DNA of 64,000 nt from Bacillota bacterium (lineage in GTDB: Bacteria; Bacillota; Clostridia; Tissierellales; Sedimentibacteraceae), in NCBI GenBank assembly GCA_023453025.1, contig JAEXUD010000021.1, positions 1 through 64,000 on the forward strand. The letters run 5' to 3'. Below the pieces are notes generated by a model. It was not told the origin of the DNA. It saw only the letters and a list, made by a program, of their open reading frames with translations, and did no database searches. Made by a program: the position numbers and the translations under genes. Positions 43,187 through 51,826 of this stretch are shown piece after piece (the first letter of the stretch is position 1; the number at the start of each line of letters is the position of its first letter).

Positions 43187-43246
43187 GTCATTCTGAACGC
43201 AGTGAAGAATCTCATCTTTTGAAGCAGGAGACTCTTCACAAGAAAA
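43187..43246. repeat. Short interspersed repeat (GTCATTCTGA family)
   Basis: TGTCATTCTGAACGCAGTGA, followed by AGAATCTC, belongs to a widely spread short repeat in bacterial genomes. It is directly joined to copy C of the palindromic element, suggesting one insertion into another or a deletion between them. Confidence 0.6.
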
Positions 43247-43453
43247 ATATATAGCGAACATTTGCAGGACACGATTATAATTCTTAGTGAATGGAGGTTA
43301 AAAATCCGTTAAGCAGCTTGCACTGTTTGAGCGTCAGCGAGTTTGCAAGCTGTAGGATTTTTATACGCAACGAGCTTTAGAATTATTCGTGTCCGAAACC
43401 GTGAGCGGATATTTTTCTTGTTTTTCGCTTTCACTTTGACTGTGTATGGTAAC
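43241..43453. repeat. Palindromic element, copy C in opposite orientation
   Basis: About 210 bp that match copy A (19057-19314) in reverse complement, including GCAGGACACGATTATAATTC, the central CAGCTTGCA/TGCAAGCTG hairpin and GAATTATTCGTGTCCGAAAC. The left terminal repeat is missing, cut at the GTCATTCTGA repeat. Confidence 0.75.
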
Positions 43454-43493
43454 CTTTTGCTAAGCTTTAAAGTAAAATTAAAAAATATTATTG

Positions 43494-43555
43494 TTGCAGA
43501 ACTCGAAATGTATGGTATAATAATTCAAACTATATTTTGATATACTTAAACGCAT
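43494..43555 (+). promoter_or_regulatory. Promoter and degenerate operator before the first YfcC gene
   Basis: TTGCAG (43494-43499), 16 bp, TATAAT (43516-43521). TGATATACTTAAACGCAT (43538-43555) then matches 14 of 18 bases of the ArsR-linked site TGATATGTTTAAACATAT at 45271-45288, placed just after the expected transcription start. Confidence 0.5.
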
Positions 43556-43579
43556 CAAAATATTATCGGAGGAAGCACA

Positions 43580-44932
43580 GTGTTAAAAAAAATTCCTGGT
43601 TCATATGTTTTATTGTTTTACATAATAGTTGTTTTAGGAATTGCTTCATATTTTATTCCGGCCGGAACCTATGACCGAGAAATCGACACCGATAAAGGGA
43701 TAAGCTATGTTGTACCCGACAGTTACAAATCAGTAGAAAATACACCGGTTTCTATCTTTGATATTTTTAAATCCATCCCTGAGGGAATGATGGAAGCAAG
43801 CGATATCATTATTTTTGTGCTTATTATAGGAGGCGCCTTCGGTGTAATTCAAGCAACCGGAACAACTGACGCATTAATCGGAAATTTAGTACGTAAATCC
43901 TCAGGCAATGAAAAAACGATTGTAGCAATAATTATGACTATTTTCTCACTATCAGGTGCTTTATTCGGGACCGCAGAAGAAGCGCTCCCCTTTTATCCTT
44001 TAATAATTTGCTTTTCTTTAGCGATGGGTTATGATAAAATTACAGGTGTGGCCATGGTGCTGCTGGGAACCGGAACCGGTTTTGCCGCAGGATTTCTTAA
44101 TCCTTTCACAACGGGAATAGCCCAGAATGTTTCGGAACTCCCTCTGTACTCGGGAATTGTTTTAAGAGTAATAACCAATGTTGTATTTTTGGGAACATCA
44201 ATAGTATTTGTCATAAGGCATGTTAATAATATAAAAAATGACCATACTCCAAACAGCAATGTCTTTGAGGATTTTCAATCCATGAAGACAGAGCATTACA
44301 GGGTTATGGCAGTGCTTGTGCTGTCGTTTATATTCATGATAGCAGGGATTTTGAAATTCAGTTTTTATATTCTGGAAATATCCACAGTATTTTTCATAAT
44401 GGCCGTTGCAAGCGGACTCGCAGGAGGATTGACTCCGGGCAGGATATCCTCGGAATTTGTCAAGGGCGCATCCGCCATGACTTACGGAGCACTTATTATC
44501 GGAATTGCAAAAGCTGTGTCTGTAATTATGATATACGGAAATATTATGGATTCGATTATTCATGCTCTTGCAGAACTTATTGAAGGCTTCAGCCCAGTTG
44601 CAAGCGCTGTTGGAATGTCATTTGTACATGCCGTATTGAATATATTTATTTCTTCCGGAAGCGGACAAGCTGCCGCATCCATGCCCATAATGAAAACATT
44701 GGCTGATATGTCGGGTATCACAAGGCAAACCGCAGTTCTGGCTTTTCAGTTCGGAGACGGTCTTACAAACCTTATAAGTCCTACCTCAGGCTATTTCATA
44801 GCTGCTCTGGCTCTTGGAGATATTGAGTGGAAGGATTGGTTAAAATGGTTTATGCCGTTATTTATTGCCCTATGTGCAGAAGCCATTATTATTCTTATAA
44901 TATCAACTGTTATCAACTATGGTCCGTTTTAA
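43580..44932 (+). CDS. YfcC family transporter (first)
   Basis: A 450-residue membrane carrier with about 12 helices. The N-terminus (YFIPAGTYDRE, then VVPDSYKSV) and the core FQFGDGLTNLISPTSGYF near the C-terminus are YfcC/DUF1576-like landmarks. Members are thought to move amino acids, peptides or dicarboxylates, mostly without proof. It begins with GTG 43580 behind GGAGGAAG. A paralogue lies at 46615-48024, with an ArsR regulator and an M20 peptidase between them. Confidence 0.9.
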   Translation: MLKKIPGSYVLLFYIIVVLGIASYFIPAGTYDREIDTDKGISYVVPDSYKSVENTPVSIFDIFKSIPEGMMEASDIIIFVLIIGGAFGVIQATGTTDALIGNLVRKSSGNEKTIVAIIMTIFSLSGALFGTAEEALPFYPLIICFSLAMGYDKITGVAMVLLGTGTGFAAGFLNPFTTGIAQNVSELPLYSGIVLRVITNVVFLGTSIVFVIRHVNNIKNDHTPNSNVFEDFQSMKTEHYRVMAVLVLSFIFMIAGILKFSFYILEISTVFFIMAVASGLAGGLTPGRISSEFVKGASAMTYGALIIGIAKAVSVIMIYGNIMDSIIHALAELIEGFSPVASAVGMSFVHAVLNIFISSGSGQAAASMPIMKTLADMSGITRQTAVLAFQFGDGLTNLISPTSGYFIAALALGDIEWKDWLKWFMPLFIALCAEAIIILIISTVINYGPF

Positions 44933-44957
44933 ATAGCAAAAGATGGTGGGTGGGAGT

Positions 44958-45251
44958 ATGTCCGGAATTAATCAAAATGATATGGATATGGAAATAATAA
45001 AAGCATTAGGTGATGAAGCCAGAATAGATATTCTTAATATTATAGGGAAAAAAGAACTGAACGCAAGTGATATTGCTGCCAGATGCACCTTATCCCGTCC
45101 TACGGTTTCTCATCATTTACAGATCCTTAAAAGAGCAAGAATCCTTGAAGCAAGAAAAGAAGGAAAAGAAATATATTATTCTGTGAATATGCACACGCTG
45201 AAAAGCTTGTCGCAAGCTTTGCTTAAATTTATCGGCATGGGCTTTTTCTAA
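44958..45251 (+). CDS. ArsR family transcriptional regulator
   Basis: A 97-residue winged-helix repressor (IIKALGDEARIDILNIIGKK; LNASDIAARCTLSRPTVSHHLQILKRA; GKEIYYSVNM). It lacks the metal-binding Cys pair ELCVCDL, so its signal is not an obvious metal. ATG 44958 follows GGTGGGAG; the ATG 15 bases upstream is possible. Palindromes at 45273-45288 and 45349-45360, and a degenerate site before the first transporter, are its likely operators. Confidence 0.9.
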   Translation: MSGINQNDMDMEIIKALGDEARIDILNIIGKKELNASDIAARCTLSRPTVSHHLQILKRARILEARKEGKEIYYSVNMHTLKSLSQALLKFIGMGFF

Positions 45252-45272
45252 ATTTTTTTGAGTTATACGTTG

Positions 45273-45288
45273 ATATGTTTAAACATAT
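45273..45288. promoter_or_regulatory. Operator 1, ATATGTTTAAACATAT
   Basis: A perfect 16-bp palindrome 21 bp after the ArsR gene. The surrounding GTTGATATGTTTAAACATAT pattern recurs about 75 bp downstream. Confidence 0.6.
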
Positions 45289-45340
45289 AATTATTATTGA
45301 AAGGAGGTTTAGTTCAAACAGCTATTTTTTTTAATTCTAT

Positions 45341-45363
45341 ATGTTGAAATGTTTAAACATATT
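45341..45363. promoter_or_regulatory. Operator 2 before the M20 peptidase
   Basis: ATGTTGAAATGTTTAAACAT repeats the same flanked palindrome as at 45273-45288. It sits 63 bp before the peptidase start, so the regulator may control this gene as well. Confidence 0.6.
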
Positions 45364-45425
45364 GACTTGATAGCTTGAAGCCGGATTTTTCTGGCTATAT
45401 GTTAAATTGGAAGGAGAGTATTATT

Positions 45426-46604
45426 TTGGAAGTTACAAGGTTCATAAGCGAAAATGAAATTATTGACATTGTTACAAAGCTGGTATCAATTGAAAGCCAC
45501 AAGAATGCTGAGCAAAAGGAGTCGGAGGCCGCCGCCTGCATAAGTAATATCTTTAAGAATAACGACATTCATGTAGAATGTGCAGAGATTGAAAAAAACA
45601 GACCTAATGTTACGGGAAAAATATTCGGCAAAAACGAATCCGTGCATTTAATGTTTAACGGTCACATTGATACGGTTCCCGGATTTACGATGAAGTACAA
45701 GCCCTTTGAGCCGTTTATAAAGGACGGCATAATATACGGAAGAGGCACTGCGGATATGAAAGGTGGTTTAACTGCCATGATAGCCACAATGATTGCAGTA
45801 AAAAGACAAGGACTCGATTTGGATAAAACAGTTGCATTTACGGGTGTAATTGATGAAGAGGAAAGATCAAAGGGTACTGAATATCTCATCAAGAAAAATA
45901 TCACCTCCGATTATGTTGTAATCGGCGAGCCTACCAGTCTCAGAGTGTGCACCGCACACAAGGGCATGGAATGGATTGAGGTTACGTTCAAGGGTGAAGC
46001 AACTCATGGAAGCCGCCCAAAAGAAGGAAAAAACGCAATTTATATGGCTTCGGAATTTTGCAGAATGATTTACGAAGAGCTGGAGCTCATAATAGAAAAA
46101 CGCAAACACGAGCTTCTTGGATGCGGCAGCATTAATGTGGGATGCATTGAGGGCGGAGATGACCCCAATATTGTTCCTGACACCTGCAGTGTTCAAATTG
46201 ACCGAAGATGGCTGCCCGGAGAAACCCTGGAGTTCATTCATAATGAAATTGAAAGCTATGCTGCAAAAGCAGCTGAAAAATTCAAAGGGCAGTATGAACT
46301 TAAAGCAATGCGTGAATTTACCGCATCAATGATAAATGCTCCCTACAGTATTGACCCAAATCATGAGCTTGTTAAAAAAGCACTTATTATTACATCGGAT
46401 GTTACAGGTAAAGAACTTCCCTTGAGAGATTTTCCTGCCTGGAGCGATGCCGGATTACTGTCAAATCATACAGATGCCAAATGCATAATACTCGGTCCCG
46501 GCAACATAACCCAGGCTCATGCAAATGATGAGTTTTGTTCAATAGATGAAATATTGAAAGCTTCGGAAATTTATTACAAATTAATAAAAAATTTATGTTT
46601 ATAA
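45426..46604 (+). CDS. M20 family peptidase/deacylase (ArgE/DapE type)
   Basis: A 392-residue zinc amidohydrolase. Metal ligands lie in FNGHIDTVPG, RGTADMKGG and the catalytic/general-base pair VIDEEERSKG; ligands follow in VIGEPTS and a late His in QAHANDEF. It would cleave a dipeptide or remove an N-acyl group, acting on what the adjacent carriers import. TTG 45426 has AAGGAGAG 7 bases upstream, so I prefer it to earlier starts. It is followed at 10 bp by the second transporter gene. Confidence 0.9.
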   Translation: MEVTRFISENEIIDIVTKLVSIESHKNAEQKESEAAACISNIFKNNDIHVECAEIEKNRPNVTGKIFGKNESVHLMFNGHIDTVPGFTMKYKPFEPFIKDGIIYGRGTADMKGGLTAMIATMIAVKRQGLDLDKTVAFTGVIDEEERSKGTEYLIKKNITSDYVVIGEPTSLRVCTAHKGMEWIEVTFKGEATHGSRPKEGKNAIYMASEFCRMIYEELELIIEKRKHELLGCGSINVGCIEGGDDPNIVPDTCSVQIDRRWLPGETLEFIHNEIESYAAKAAEKFKGQYELKAMREFTASMINAPYSIDPNHELVKKALIITSDVTGKELPLRDFPAWSDAGLLSNHTDAKCIILGPGNITQAHANDEFCSIDEILKASEIYYKLIKNLCL

Positions 46605-46614
46605 GGAGATTATT

Positions 46615-48024
46615 ATGGAAAAAAATATTGAAAAAAAGAAAAAATTCAGAATTCCACACACATACGCACTGCTATTCTTTGTTATAGTGTTAGTTGCTGT
46701 CCTTACATATGTAATTCCGGCCGGTGAATTTGACCGTGCCGTAGATCCTGCAACAGACAGAATTTTTGTAGTCCCTGACACTTATCATAGTGTTGAAGGC
46801 AACCCTCTGTCATTCTTTGATGTCTTCAAAGCTATTCCAAAAGGCATGGAGAACTCCGGATATATAATTTTCTTTGTACTCATGATAGGAGGCTCTTTTG
46901 GGATACTCCAGGCCACCGGCGCCATAGATTCCGGTATTGTAGAAGTGGTAAAACGCATGAAGGGCAAGGAAAAAGCGGTCATCCCTATTGTAATGCTTAT
47001 CTTTTCTTTGGCAGGAGCAATTCTCGGTTCGGCAGAAGAGATGCTCCCCTTCTACCCCATAGTTATTTCTTTGGCCTTGGCTTTAGGCTTTGACACTCTC
47101 ACAGGTACAGCAATGGTATTGCTGGGCGCAGGTGCCGGTTTCGCAGGTGCCTTTCTTAACCCATTCACTGTGGGTATAGCTCAGGGAATTGCCGGTCTTC
47201 CGTTGTTTTCAGGTATTGGATTTCGCCTTATGGCGTACTTAATAATCTTAAGTGTAACTATTATATATGTATATAGATATGCGAATAAGATTCAGAAAAA
47301 CCCCGAATTAAGTGTTACATATGAAGAAGATATGATTAGACATAAAGAATTTAAATTCAATGATGAAGTTGAATTTACAACAAGGCACAAGCTTGTAATG
47401 CTTATATTGGTTGCAGGACTGTGTATATTGGGCTTTGGTGTTGTTAAGCTGGGCTTTTACATTACCGAATTGACGGCAATTTTTCTGATTATAGGAATCT
47501 TCTCAGGTATAGCAGGAGGCTTGTCAATAGATAAAATTGCTGAGGAATTTATAAACGGAGCGAAGGAATTGGTTTACGGCGCTCTTGTAATAGGACTGGC
47601 AACCTCAATAATGGTTGTTATGCAGGAAGGAAAAATAATGGACACTATAATATACAGCTTAGCAGGTCTGGTTCAGGGATTACCTCCTTCATTAAGCGGT
47701 ATTGCAATGTTTATTGTTCAAAGCTTTATCAATTTCGTAATACCTTCCGGAAGCGGTCAGGCTGCAGCTTCAATGCCAATAATGGCTCCTATGGCAGATT
47801 TAGTCGGTATCTCCAGGCAGTCTGCGGTTTTGGCATTCCAGTTTGGTGACGGATTCTCAAATGTTATTAATCCTACTTCAGGTTATTTTATGGCCGCAAT
47901 TGCAATAGGTGGTATAAAATGGGAAAAATGGGCAAAGTGGATGCTTCCTCTGTTCCTGATATGGAGTTTGATAGGTGCTGCCCTGGTGGCTGTTTCCGTA
48001 ATAATAGGATACGGACCATTCTAA
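46615..48024 (+). CDS. YfcC family transporter (second)
   Basis: A 469-residue paralogue of the 43580 carrier (YVIPAGEFDRAVD; MLIFSLAGAILGSAEEMLPF; FQFGDGFSNVINPTSGYF). Roughly 12 helices. The ATG follows AAGGAG and is 10 bp after the peptidase stop, so the two are cotranscribed. Two related carriers around one peptidase suggest uptake of the substrate and perhaps export of a product, but direction is inference. Confidence 0.9.
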   Translation: MEKNIEKKKKFRIPHTYALLFFVIVLVAVLTYVIPAGEFDRAVDPATDRIFVVPDTYHSVEGNPLSFFDVFKAIPKGMENSGYIIFFVLMIGGSFGILQATGAIDSGIVEVVKRMKGKEKAVIPIVMLIFSLAGAILGSAEEMLPFYPIVISLALALGFDTLTGTAMVLLGAGAGFAGAFLNPFTVGIAQGIAGLPLFSGIGFRLMAYLIILSVTIIYVYRYANKIQKNPELSVTYEEDMIRHKEFKFNDEVEFTTRHKLVMLILVAGLCILGFGVVKLGFYITELTAIFLIIGIFSGIAGGLSIDKIAEEFINGAKELVYGALVIGLATSIMVVMQEGKIMDTIIYSLAGLVQGLPPSLSGIAMFIVQSFINFVIPSGSGQAAASMPIMAPMADLVGISRQSAVLAFQFGDGFSNVINPTSGYFMAAIAIGGIKWEKWAKWMLPLFLIWSLIGAALVAVSVIIGYGPF

Positions 48025-48041
48025 TATAACATATTGAAATA

Positions 48042-48079
48042 CACCTCAAAAGTCAGAAAACAAACTAACTTTTGAGGTG
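48042..48079 (+). terminator. Terminator after the second YfcC gene
   Basis: The CACCTCAAAAGT/ACTTTTGAGGTG stem with a 14-base loop is followed by CATTTTAC. Confidence 0.75.
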
Positions 48080-48160
48080 CATTTTACAAAATCAAATCCA
48101 ATTTAGAATTAAAAAAATTCCTCCCTATACCTCTTGATGTTACATCATTATTTTATTAAA

Positions 48161-48679
48161 TTAAATAGTAATCCAATATCTTTCAAAAACTTCTCCGTCA
48201 TTTATATCTTCAGAATCAAGAATACCGCCATTATTAGTTATTGTCTTAGATGAGCCTATATTGCTTTTAGAACAGGTTATCAATACCTTTGACAATCCTA
48301 TTCTTTCACATTCTTTTAAGGCGAGTGACAGCATCATTGTGGCATAGCCCTTTTTTCTTTCACTTGGTCTTATTCCATAGCCAATATGTCCCCCTCGATA
48401 TGCTAATGCTTCATTTAATCTGTGTCTTATATCTATGGCTCCAATTAATTTATTATCATTCGCCAACCAAAACGTTGAACTTTCAACAAATCCATCAGGC
48501 AATCCGACCCCATTGCTCCAACCGCTCAATTTATCCACCATCAGATTAAAATTCGTGCTGTCAAGATTTAATGTCCAAGGAATCAGTTCTTCCCCTGACT
48601 TTTTCCATTCAGAAAGCATATCTAAATATTCCTCTTTATAATTAATGCAAGGTTTTACTAATATAACGTTTTGCTCCAT
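48161..48679 (-). CDS. GNAT-family N-acetyltransferase
   Basis: A 172-residue acetyltransferase. The acetyl-CoA motif is GYGIRPSERKKGYATMMLSL, then LITCSKSNIGSSKTITNNGG, and the C-terminal FERYWI is common in this subgroup. ATG 48679 follows GGGGGC; the ATG at 48694 in the same frame is possible. Substrate unknown. Confidence 0.85.
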   Translation of the reverse strand: MEQNVILVKPCINYKEEYLDMLSEWKKSGEELIPWTLNLDSTNFNLMVDKLSGWSNGVGLPDGFVESSTFWLANDNKLIGAIDIRHRLNEALAYRGGHIGYGIRPSERKKGYATMMLSLALKECERIGLSKVLITCSKSNIGSSKTITNNGGILDSEDINDGEVFERYWITI

Positions 48680-48841
48680 CACTGCCCCCATCATAGACTT
48701 TCATTTAATAATTTGCTGTTATCTTTTCTTTAATTTTAATACAAATACTGATTTTTTTCCACAAATAATTTTTCTGACAGCTAAGGGAGTGTCGTAAGGA
48801 CATTATATATTTTTTTGTGTTTTAATAATAAAATAAATTAA

Positions 48842-48887
48842 TTGCATTATTTTAGCATTTAGGATATACTATGTGTATACATAGTAT
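48842..48887 (+). promoter_or_regulatory. mazEF promoter with operator over the -10
   Basis: TTGCAT (48842-48847), 17 bp, TATACT (48865-48870). The palindrome with arms ATACTATG and CATAGTAT (48866-48887) overlaps the -10, as expected for autorepression by the antitoxin or the complex. Confidence 0.7.
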
Positions 48888-48906
48888 GTAACGGAGGTGT
48901 AAAGTT

Positions 48907-49155
48907 ATGCAGACTAATATTGTTAAATGGGGCAATTCACAAGGTATAAGGCTTCCTAAGATACTTTTGGAAAGTGCAAGCTTAACTGAAAGTGATGTTG
49001 TTGATGTTACGGTCGAAAATGGAAATATAATTATAAAAAAAGCAGAAAATAAAAATAAGTTTAAAACAATTCAGGAAAGATTTGAAGGCTTCAATGGTGA
49101 ATATGAGCCAACAGAAATTGATTGGGGAACACCAAAAGGTAAAGAATTATGGTAA
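48907..49155 (+). CDS. mazE: MazE-like AbrB-fold antitoxin
   Basis: An 82-residue antitoxin. The N-terminal swapped-hairpin AbrB domain (IVKWGNSQGIRLPKILLESA, DVVDVTVENGNIIIKK) binds DNA and the C-terminal tail binds the toxin. ATG 48907 follows ACGGAGG. Its end overlaps the toxin start by 7 bp, so antitoxin is made ahead of toxin. Confidence 0.92.
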   Translation: MQTNIVKWGNSQGIRLPKILLESASLTESDVVDVTVENGNIIIKKAENKNKFKTIQERFEGFNGEYEPTEIDWGTPKGKELW

Positions 49156-49475
49156 GACAAGGTGATATTATTAAATTGGACTTTAATCCGCAATATGGTC
49201 ATGAGCAAGCCGGTTACAGACCTGCCGTGGTTATAAGTAATGATTTTTTTAATTCAAAAGTTAATCTATCCATCGTATGTCCAATAACAAATACGCAAAA
49301 GCCTTTCCCTTTGCATATACCTCTTGACGACAGAACAATAACGACGGGGGTTGTTTTATGCGAACACATTAAATCTTTGGACCTGAATGCACGAACTTAT
49401 AAGGTAATCGAAAGTATTCCAGACGATATATTAGAAGAAATTATTGCAGCGGTTTTTTCACAAATTGCGAAATAA
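49149..49475 (+). CDS. mazF: MazF-like endoribonuclease toxin
   Basis: A 108-residue PemK/MazF-fold RNase: VRQGDIIKLDFNPQYGHEQAGYRPAVVIS contains the RP catalytic region, and ICPITNT-like VCPITNTQKPFP follows. It cleaves mRNA at short motifs when MazE is lost. The overlap with mazE and the operator-bearing promoter form a standard type II toxin-antitoxin unit. Confidence 0.93.
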   Translation: MVRQGDIIKLDFNPQYGHEQAGYRPAVVISNDFFNSKVNLSIVCPITNTQKPFPLHIPLDDRTITTGVVLCEHIKSLDLNARTYKVIESIPDDILEEIIAAVFSQIAK

Positions 49476-49485
49476 AAACATTCCG

Positions 49486-49544
49486 GAGACGAACATTTGG
49501 ACTTCCGTTCTACGAATTTATGCTAGGCTTTCAAGGTTCGTCTC
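49486..49544 (+). terminator. Hairpin after mazF
   Basis: GAGACGAAC/GTTCGTCTC arms, 41-base loop, then TAAAATTT. The loop is long for a terminator. Confidence 0.4.
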
Positions 49545-49550
49545 TAAAAT

Positions 49551-50396
49551 TTAATTATCAAATTCAGCGAAAAAGCTTGCATGGTTGATACCTGTTGGTC
49601 TGTTGACTCTTTTCAATTCATACAATTCATTCTCTTTGCCGCGCAGAGAATTTACCCCGACATTGCACGTTATTGTAGATAAAAAACCCATATCTTTAAG
49701 TATTTCAGTGCATTCCTCACATGAGAACCCATAAGGATACGTGAATGCGTTTGGAGTATAGCCGGTTTTTTCTTTCATTAACTGTTGAAGCTTGCCTACA
49801 TCTTTTAATATAGCTTCTTTATATTCCTCATACGATTCACCCTTCATTATACTGCATCCTTTACGATTATCTAAGGTATGCATTGAATATGTATGATTTT
49901 GTATTTCGATATACCCGGAATCTATAAGCTCATTAATTTGAGTCCAATTCAAATATGGATCCGAATAATTATTTTCAGAGCTTTTCTCAACATATTCACC
50001 TATTATTGAAACTACAGCCTTGCAGTCGTATTTTTCCAGCAGCGGAAGTACATATCTGTTAATGTTTGAATAACCATCGTCAAATGTCAGCATAATCGGC
50101 TTTTCAGGTAAGCTTATGCCGTTATATTCAAAGGCTATTAAATCCTCGACCACAATAGTCGTATATCCTTGTTCCTTTAAATAAATTATATCTTCCTCTA
50201 ATTCCTTTTGTGATATTGTATATTTGCCTAGCAGTCTGGGATTTTTACTGACGTTATGATACATTATAATAGGAAGTTCCGAAGATGGTTCAGTTAATAC
50301 CTGAATTGCATCATGCACCTTAAAAAATGAAGCTAAAAGTGCTATAATAAATAAAATAGATATAGTTTTTAATGTTGACTTCTTTATAAATAACAA
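49551..50396 (-). CDS. Membrane-anchored polysaccharide deacetylase
   Basis: A 281-residue protein with an N-terminal membrane anchor (ISILFIIALLASFF) and a NodB domain: the catalytic TFDDGYS, metal-binding NHTYSMH, and the TYPYG motif. It removes N-acetyl groups from a cell-wall or exopolysaccharide amino sugar outside the membrane. TTG 50396 has GAGGGGTGAT 6 bases upstream; ATG 50414 is the alternative. Confidence 0.9.
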   Translation of the reverse strand: MLFIKKSTLKTISILFIIALLASFFKVHDAIQVLTEPSSELPIIMYHNVSKNPRLLGKYTISQKELEEDIIYLKEQGYTTIVVEDLIAFEYNGISLPEKPIMLTFDDGYSNINRYVLPLLEKYDCKAVVSIIGEYVEKSSENNYSDPYLNWTQINELIDSGYIEIQNHTYSMHTLDNRKGCSIMKGESYEEYKEAILKDVGKLQQLMKEKTGYTPNAFTYPYGFSCEECTEILKDMGFLSTITCNVGVNSLRGKENELYELKRVNRPTGINHASFFAEFDN

Positions 50397-50474
50397 AATA
50401 AAATCACCCCTCATCCATATATTAAAGCTTATGCATCAGAGGCTTGACTCATTAAATATAAGAGAAAAATTTTT

Positions 50475-50543
50475 GGAGATTTATTTACCTTCGGGTTACT
50501 CCTAGCAGCGATTATTGCCTTGTTTAACAACAAGCGAAAATAA
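50475..50543 (+). pseudogene. Remnant of a holin-like small toxin gene
   Basis: The frame reads GDLFTFGLLLAAIIALFNNK, then RK and stop, which matches the small hydrophobic holin-like/type I toxin peptides common in Clostridia. There is no start codon in frame (a stop is met first upstream), so the 5' end is degenerate. The GC-rich hairpin that normally follows such genes is present at 50560-50587. Confidence 0.55.
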
Positions 50544-50559
50544 CTTTTACATAAAAGTT

Positions 50560-50587
50560 AACCGCCAAAGCTACCACTTTGACGGTT
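50560..50587. terminator. Hairpin terminator, repeated copy 1
   Basis: AACCGCCAAAG/CTTTGACGGTT arms around CTACCA, preceded by AAAAGTT. Nearly the same unit recurs at 52827-52854. Confidence 0.7.
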
Positions 50588-50746
50588 AAAATGTTTTAAA
50601 CGTAAAATCTGGAAGCTAACCGTTTATTCGGCAGTTCCTTTATTTATTTTATTATAGCGCAGTACTAAAATGTTGTCAAGAAAATTACACATATCATTCT
50701 GGGGACGGACCTTAAAATGCTCTTGCCTGGAATCCTTTTTACAACC

Positions 50747-51433
50747 TCAACTCAAATCCTGAATAAAATTCTTCTTATTGCTTGCTAATTTGTGAATGTT
50801 TTTAGAATTTAAATATTTTATTATTAAGTATGATACTCCTGATATAATCACTACATAAGCTACATTAAATTCTCTGACATTCTGCTTATCATATAAATAA
50901 AAGTATATAATTGTTACAATTAAAAACAGAGCTGCGGAAATAAATGAACCGCATGCTTTTTTAAATCCCTTTTCCATACTGAATACAGGCGCTATGAGAC
51001 CCTCTGTGATAAAACTGAGTACTGCGAAAGTGAGAAAAAATAAAAATATAACAGGATTAGCTCTCCAGTATAAATTACCTCCATACGCCCCAATAGACAA
51101 TATAAAAAACCAAGCAAAAAAATATCCTGTCAGCTTTAGTAAAAGCCCTAAAAAAATTTCGTATATAGATGGTCCTCCGCTGTTTTTTATAATATCATGG
51201 GCAAAGCCTTTTACATCACTTCCGATTGCATCATTCAGAGTTTTATTTCTTAATTCAAACTCCTGTGCCATTCCTATAAGATCTCTTTTTATTACCTGAG
51301 CATCATATGAATTAACCTTAAATATACTCATACCCATCATGATATCCTTTATGGTTTGGACATCGCTAATCCTTAAAGTTTTTATTTGTGCTTCATTTTC
51401 CTTTTTAAGCAGGACCATTTCATTCATAAACAT
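50747..51433 (-). CDS. Membrane protein with DUF1048/DUF1129-like N-terminus
   Basis: A 228-residue protein. The N-terminal ~80 residues (KRDLIGMAQEFELRNKTLND, DVKGFAHDIIK) resemble DUF1048-type domains; about four or five membrane segments follow. Such proteins are typically encoded directly after a PadR regulator, as here (gap 2 bp), and may form a transporter-like or sensory unit. The family name is tentative and the function unknown. Confidence 0.7.
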   Translation of the reverse strand: MFMNEMVLLKKENEAQIKTLRISDVQTIKDIMMGMSIFKVNSYDAQVIKRDLIGMAQEFELRNKTLNDAIGSDVKGFAHDIIKNSGGPSIYEIFLGLLLKLTGYFFAWFFILSIGAYGGNLYWRANPVIFLFFLTFAVLSFITEGLIAPVFSMEKGFKKACGSFISAALFLIVTIIYFYLYDKQNVREFNVAYVVIISGVSYLIIKYLNSKNIHKLASNKKNFIQDLS

Positions 51434-51435
51434 AA

Positions 51436-51759
51436 TTATTCCCCCTTCAATACTTTGTCAACGGATTTTTTTACATCATTCCATACTTCTTGAAATTCAT
51501 TTAAAAATTCCTTCCCTGTTTCAGTTAAGAAATAATATTTTCTTTTCGGGCCAAGGGGCGACTCTTTGTATTTTGACGTTATGATTTTCTTCCTCTCAAG
51601 CCTTACCAGAATAGGATATGTTGTTCCCTCTCTCACATCATCAAAACCATAATCCTGCAAACGGGATATGATTTCATATCCGTAAGTTTCTTCATCACTA
51701 ATTATTTTCACTATACATCCTTCCAATGTACCTCGTAATAACTGCGATTTGCCTACCAT
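51436..51759 (-). CDS. PadR family transcriptional regulator
   Basis: A 107-residue PadR winged-helix repressor (LLRGTLEGCIVKIISDEETY, GYEIISRLQDYG, EGTTYPILVRLERKKII). I chose ATG 51759 because AGGTGG lies 5 bases upstream; ATG 51768 would add three residues. It is the first gene of an operon with the membrane protein. A palindrome near its promoter (51786-51797) suggests autoregulation. Confidence 0.92.
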   Translation of the reverse strand: MVGKSQLLRGTLEGCIVKIISDEETYGYEIISRLQDYGFDDVREGTTYPILVRLERKKIITSKYKESPLGPKRKYYFLTETGKEFLNEFQEVWNDVKKSVDKVLKGE

Positions 51760-51785
51760 GTCTTCCACCTACCTTGCACCGCATA

Positions 51786-51826
51786 ATAGCTAACTATATT
51801 GTACCGCACAGTAGATACTTTGTCAA
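51786..51826 (-). promoter_or_regulatory. padR promoter and palindromic operator
   Basis: On the minus strand TTGACA (51821-51826), 17 bp, TACAAT (51798-51803). The palindrome ATAGTTAGCTAT (51786-51797) begins directly after the -10. Confidence 0.7.

Noticed and set aside
43343..43540. ORF inside the palindromic repeat
   Set aside because: It is confined to the repeat and not kept in copies A or B.
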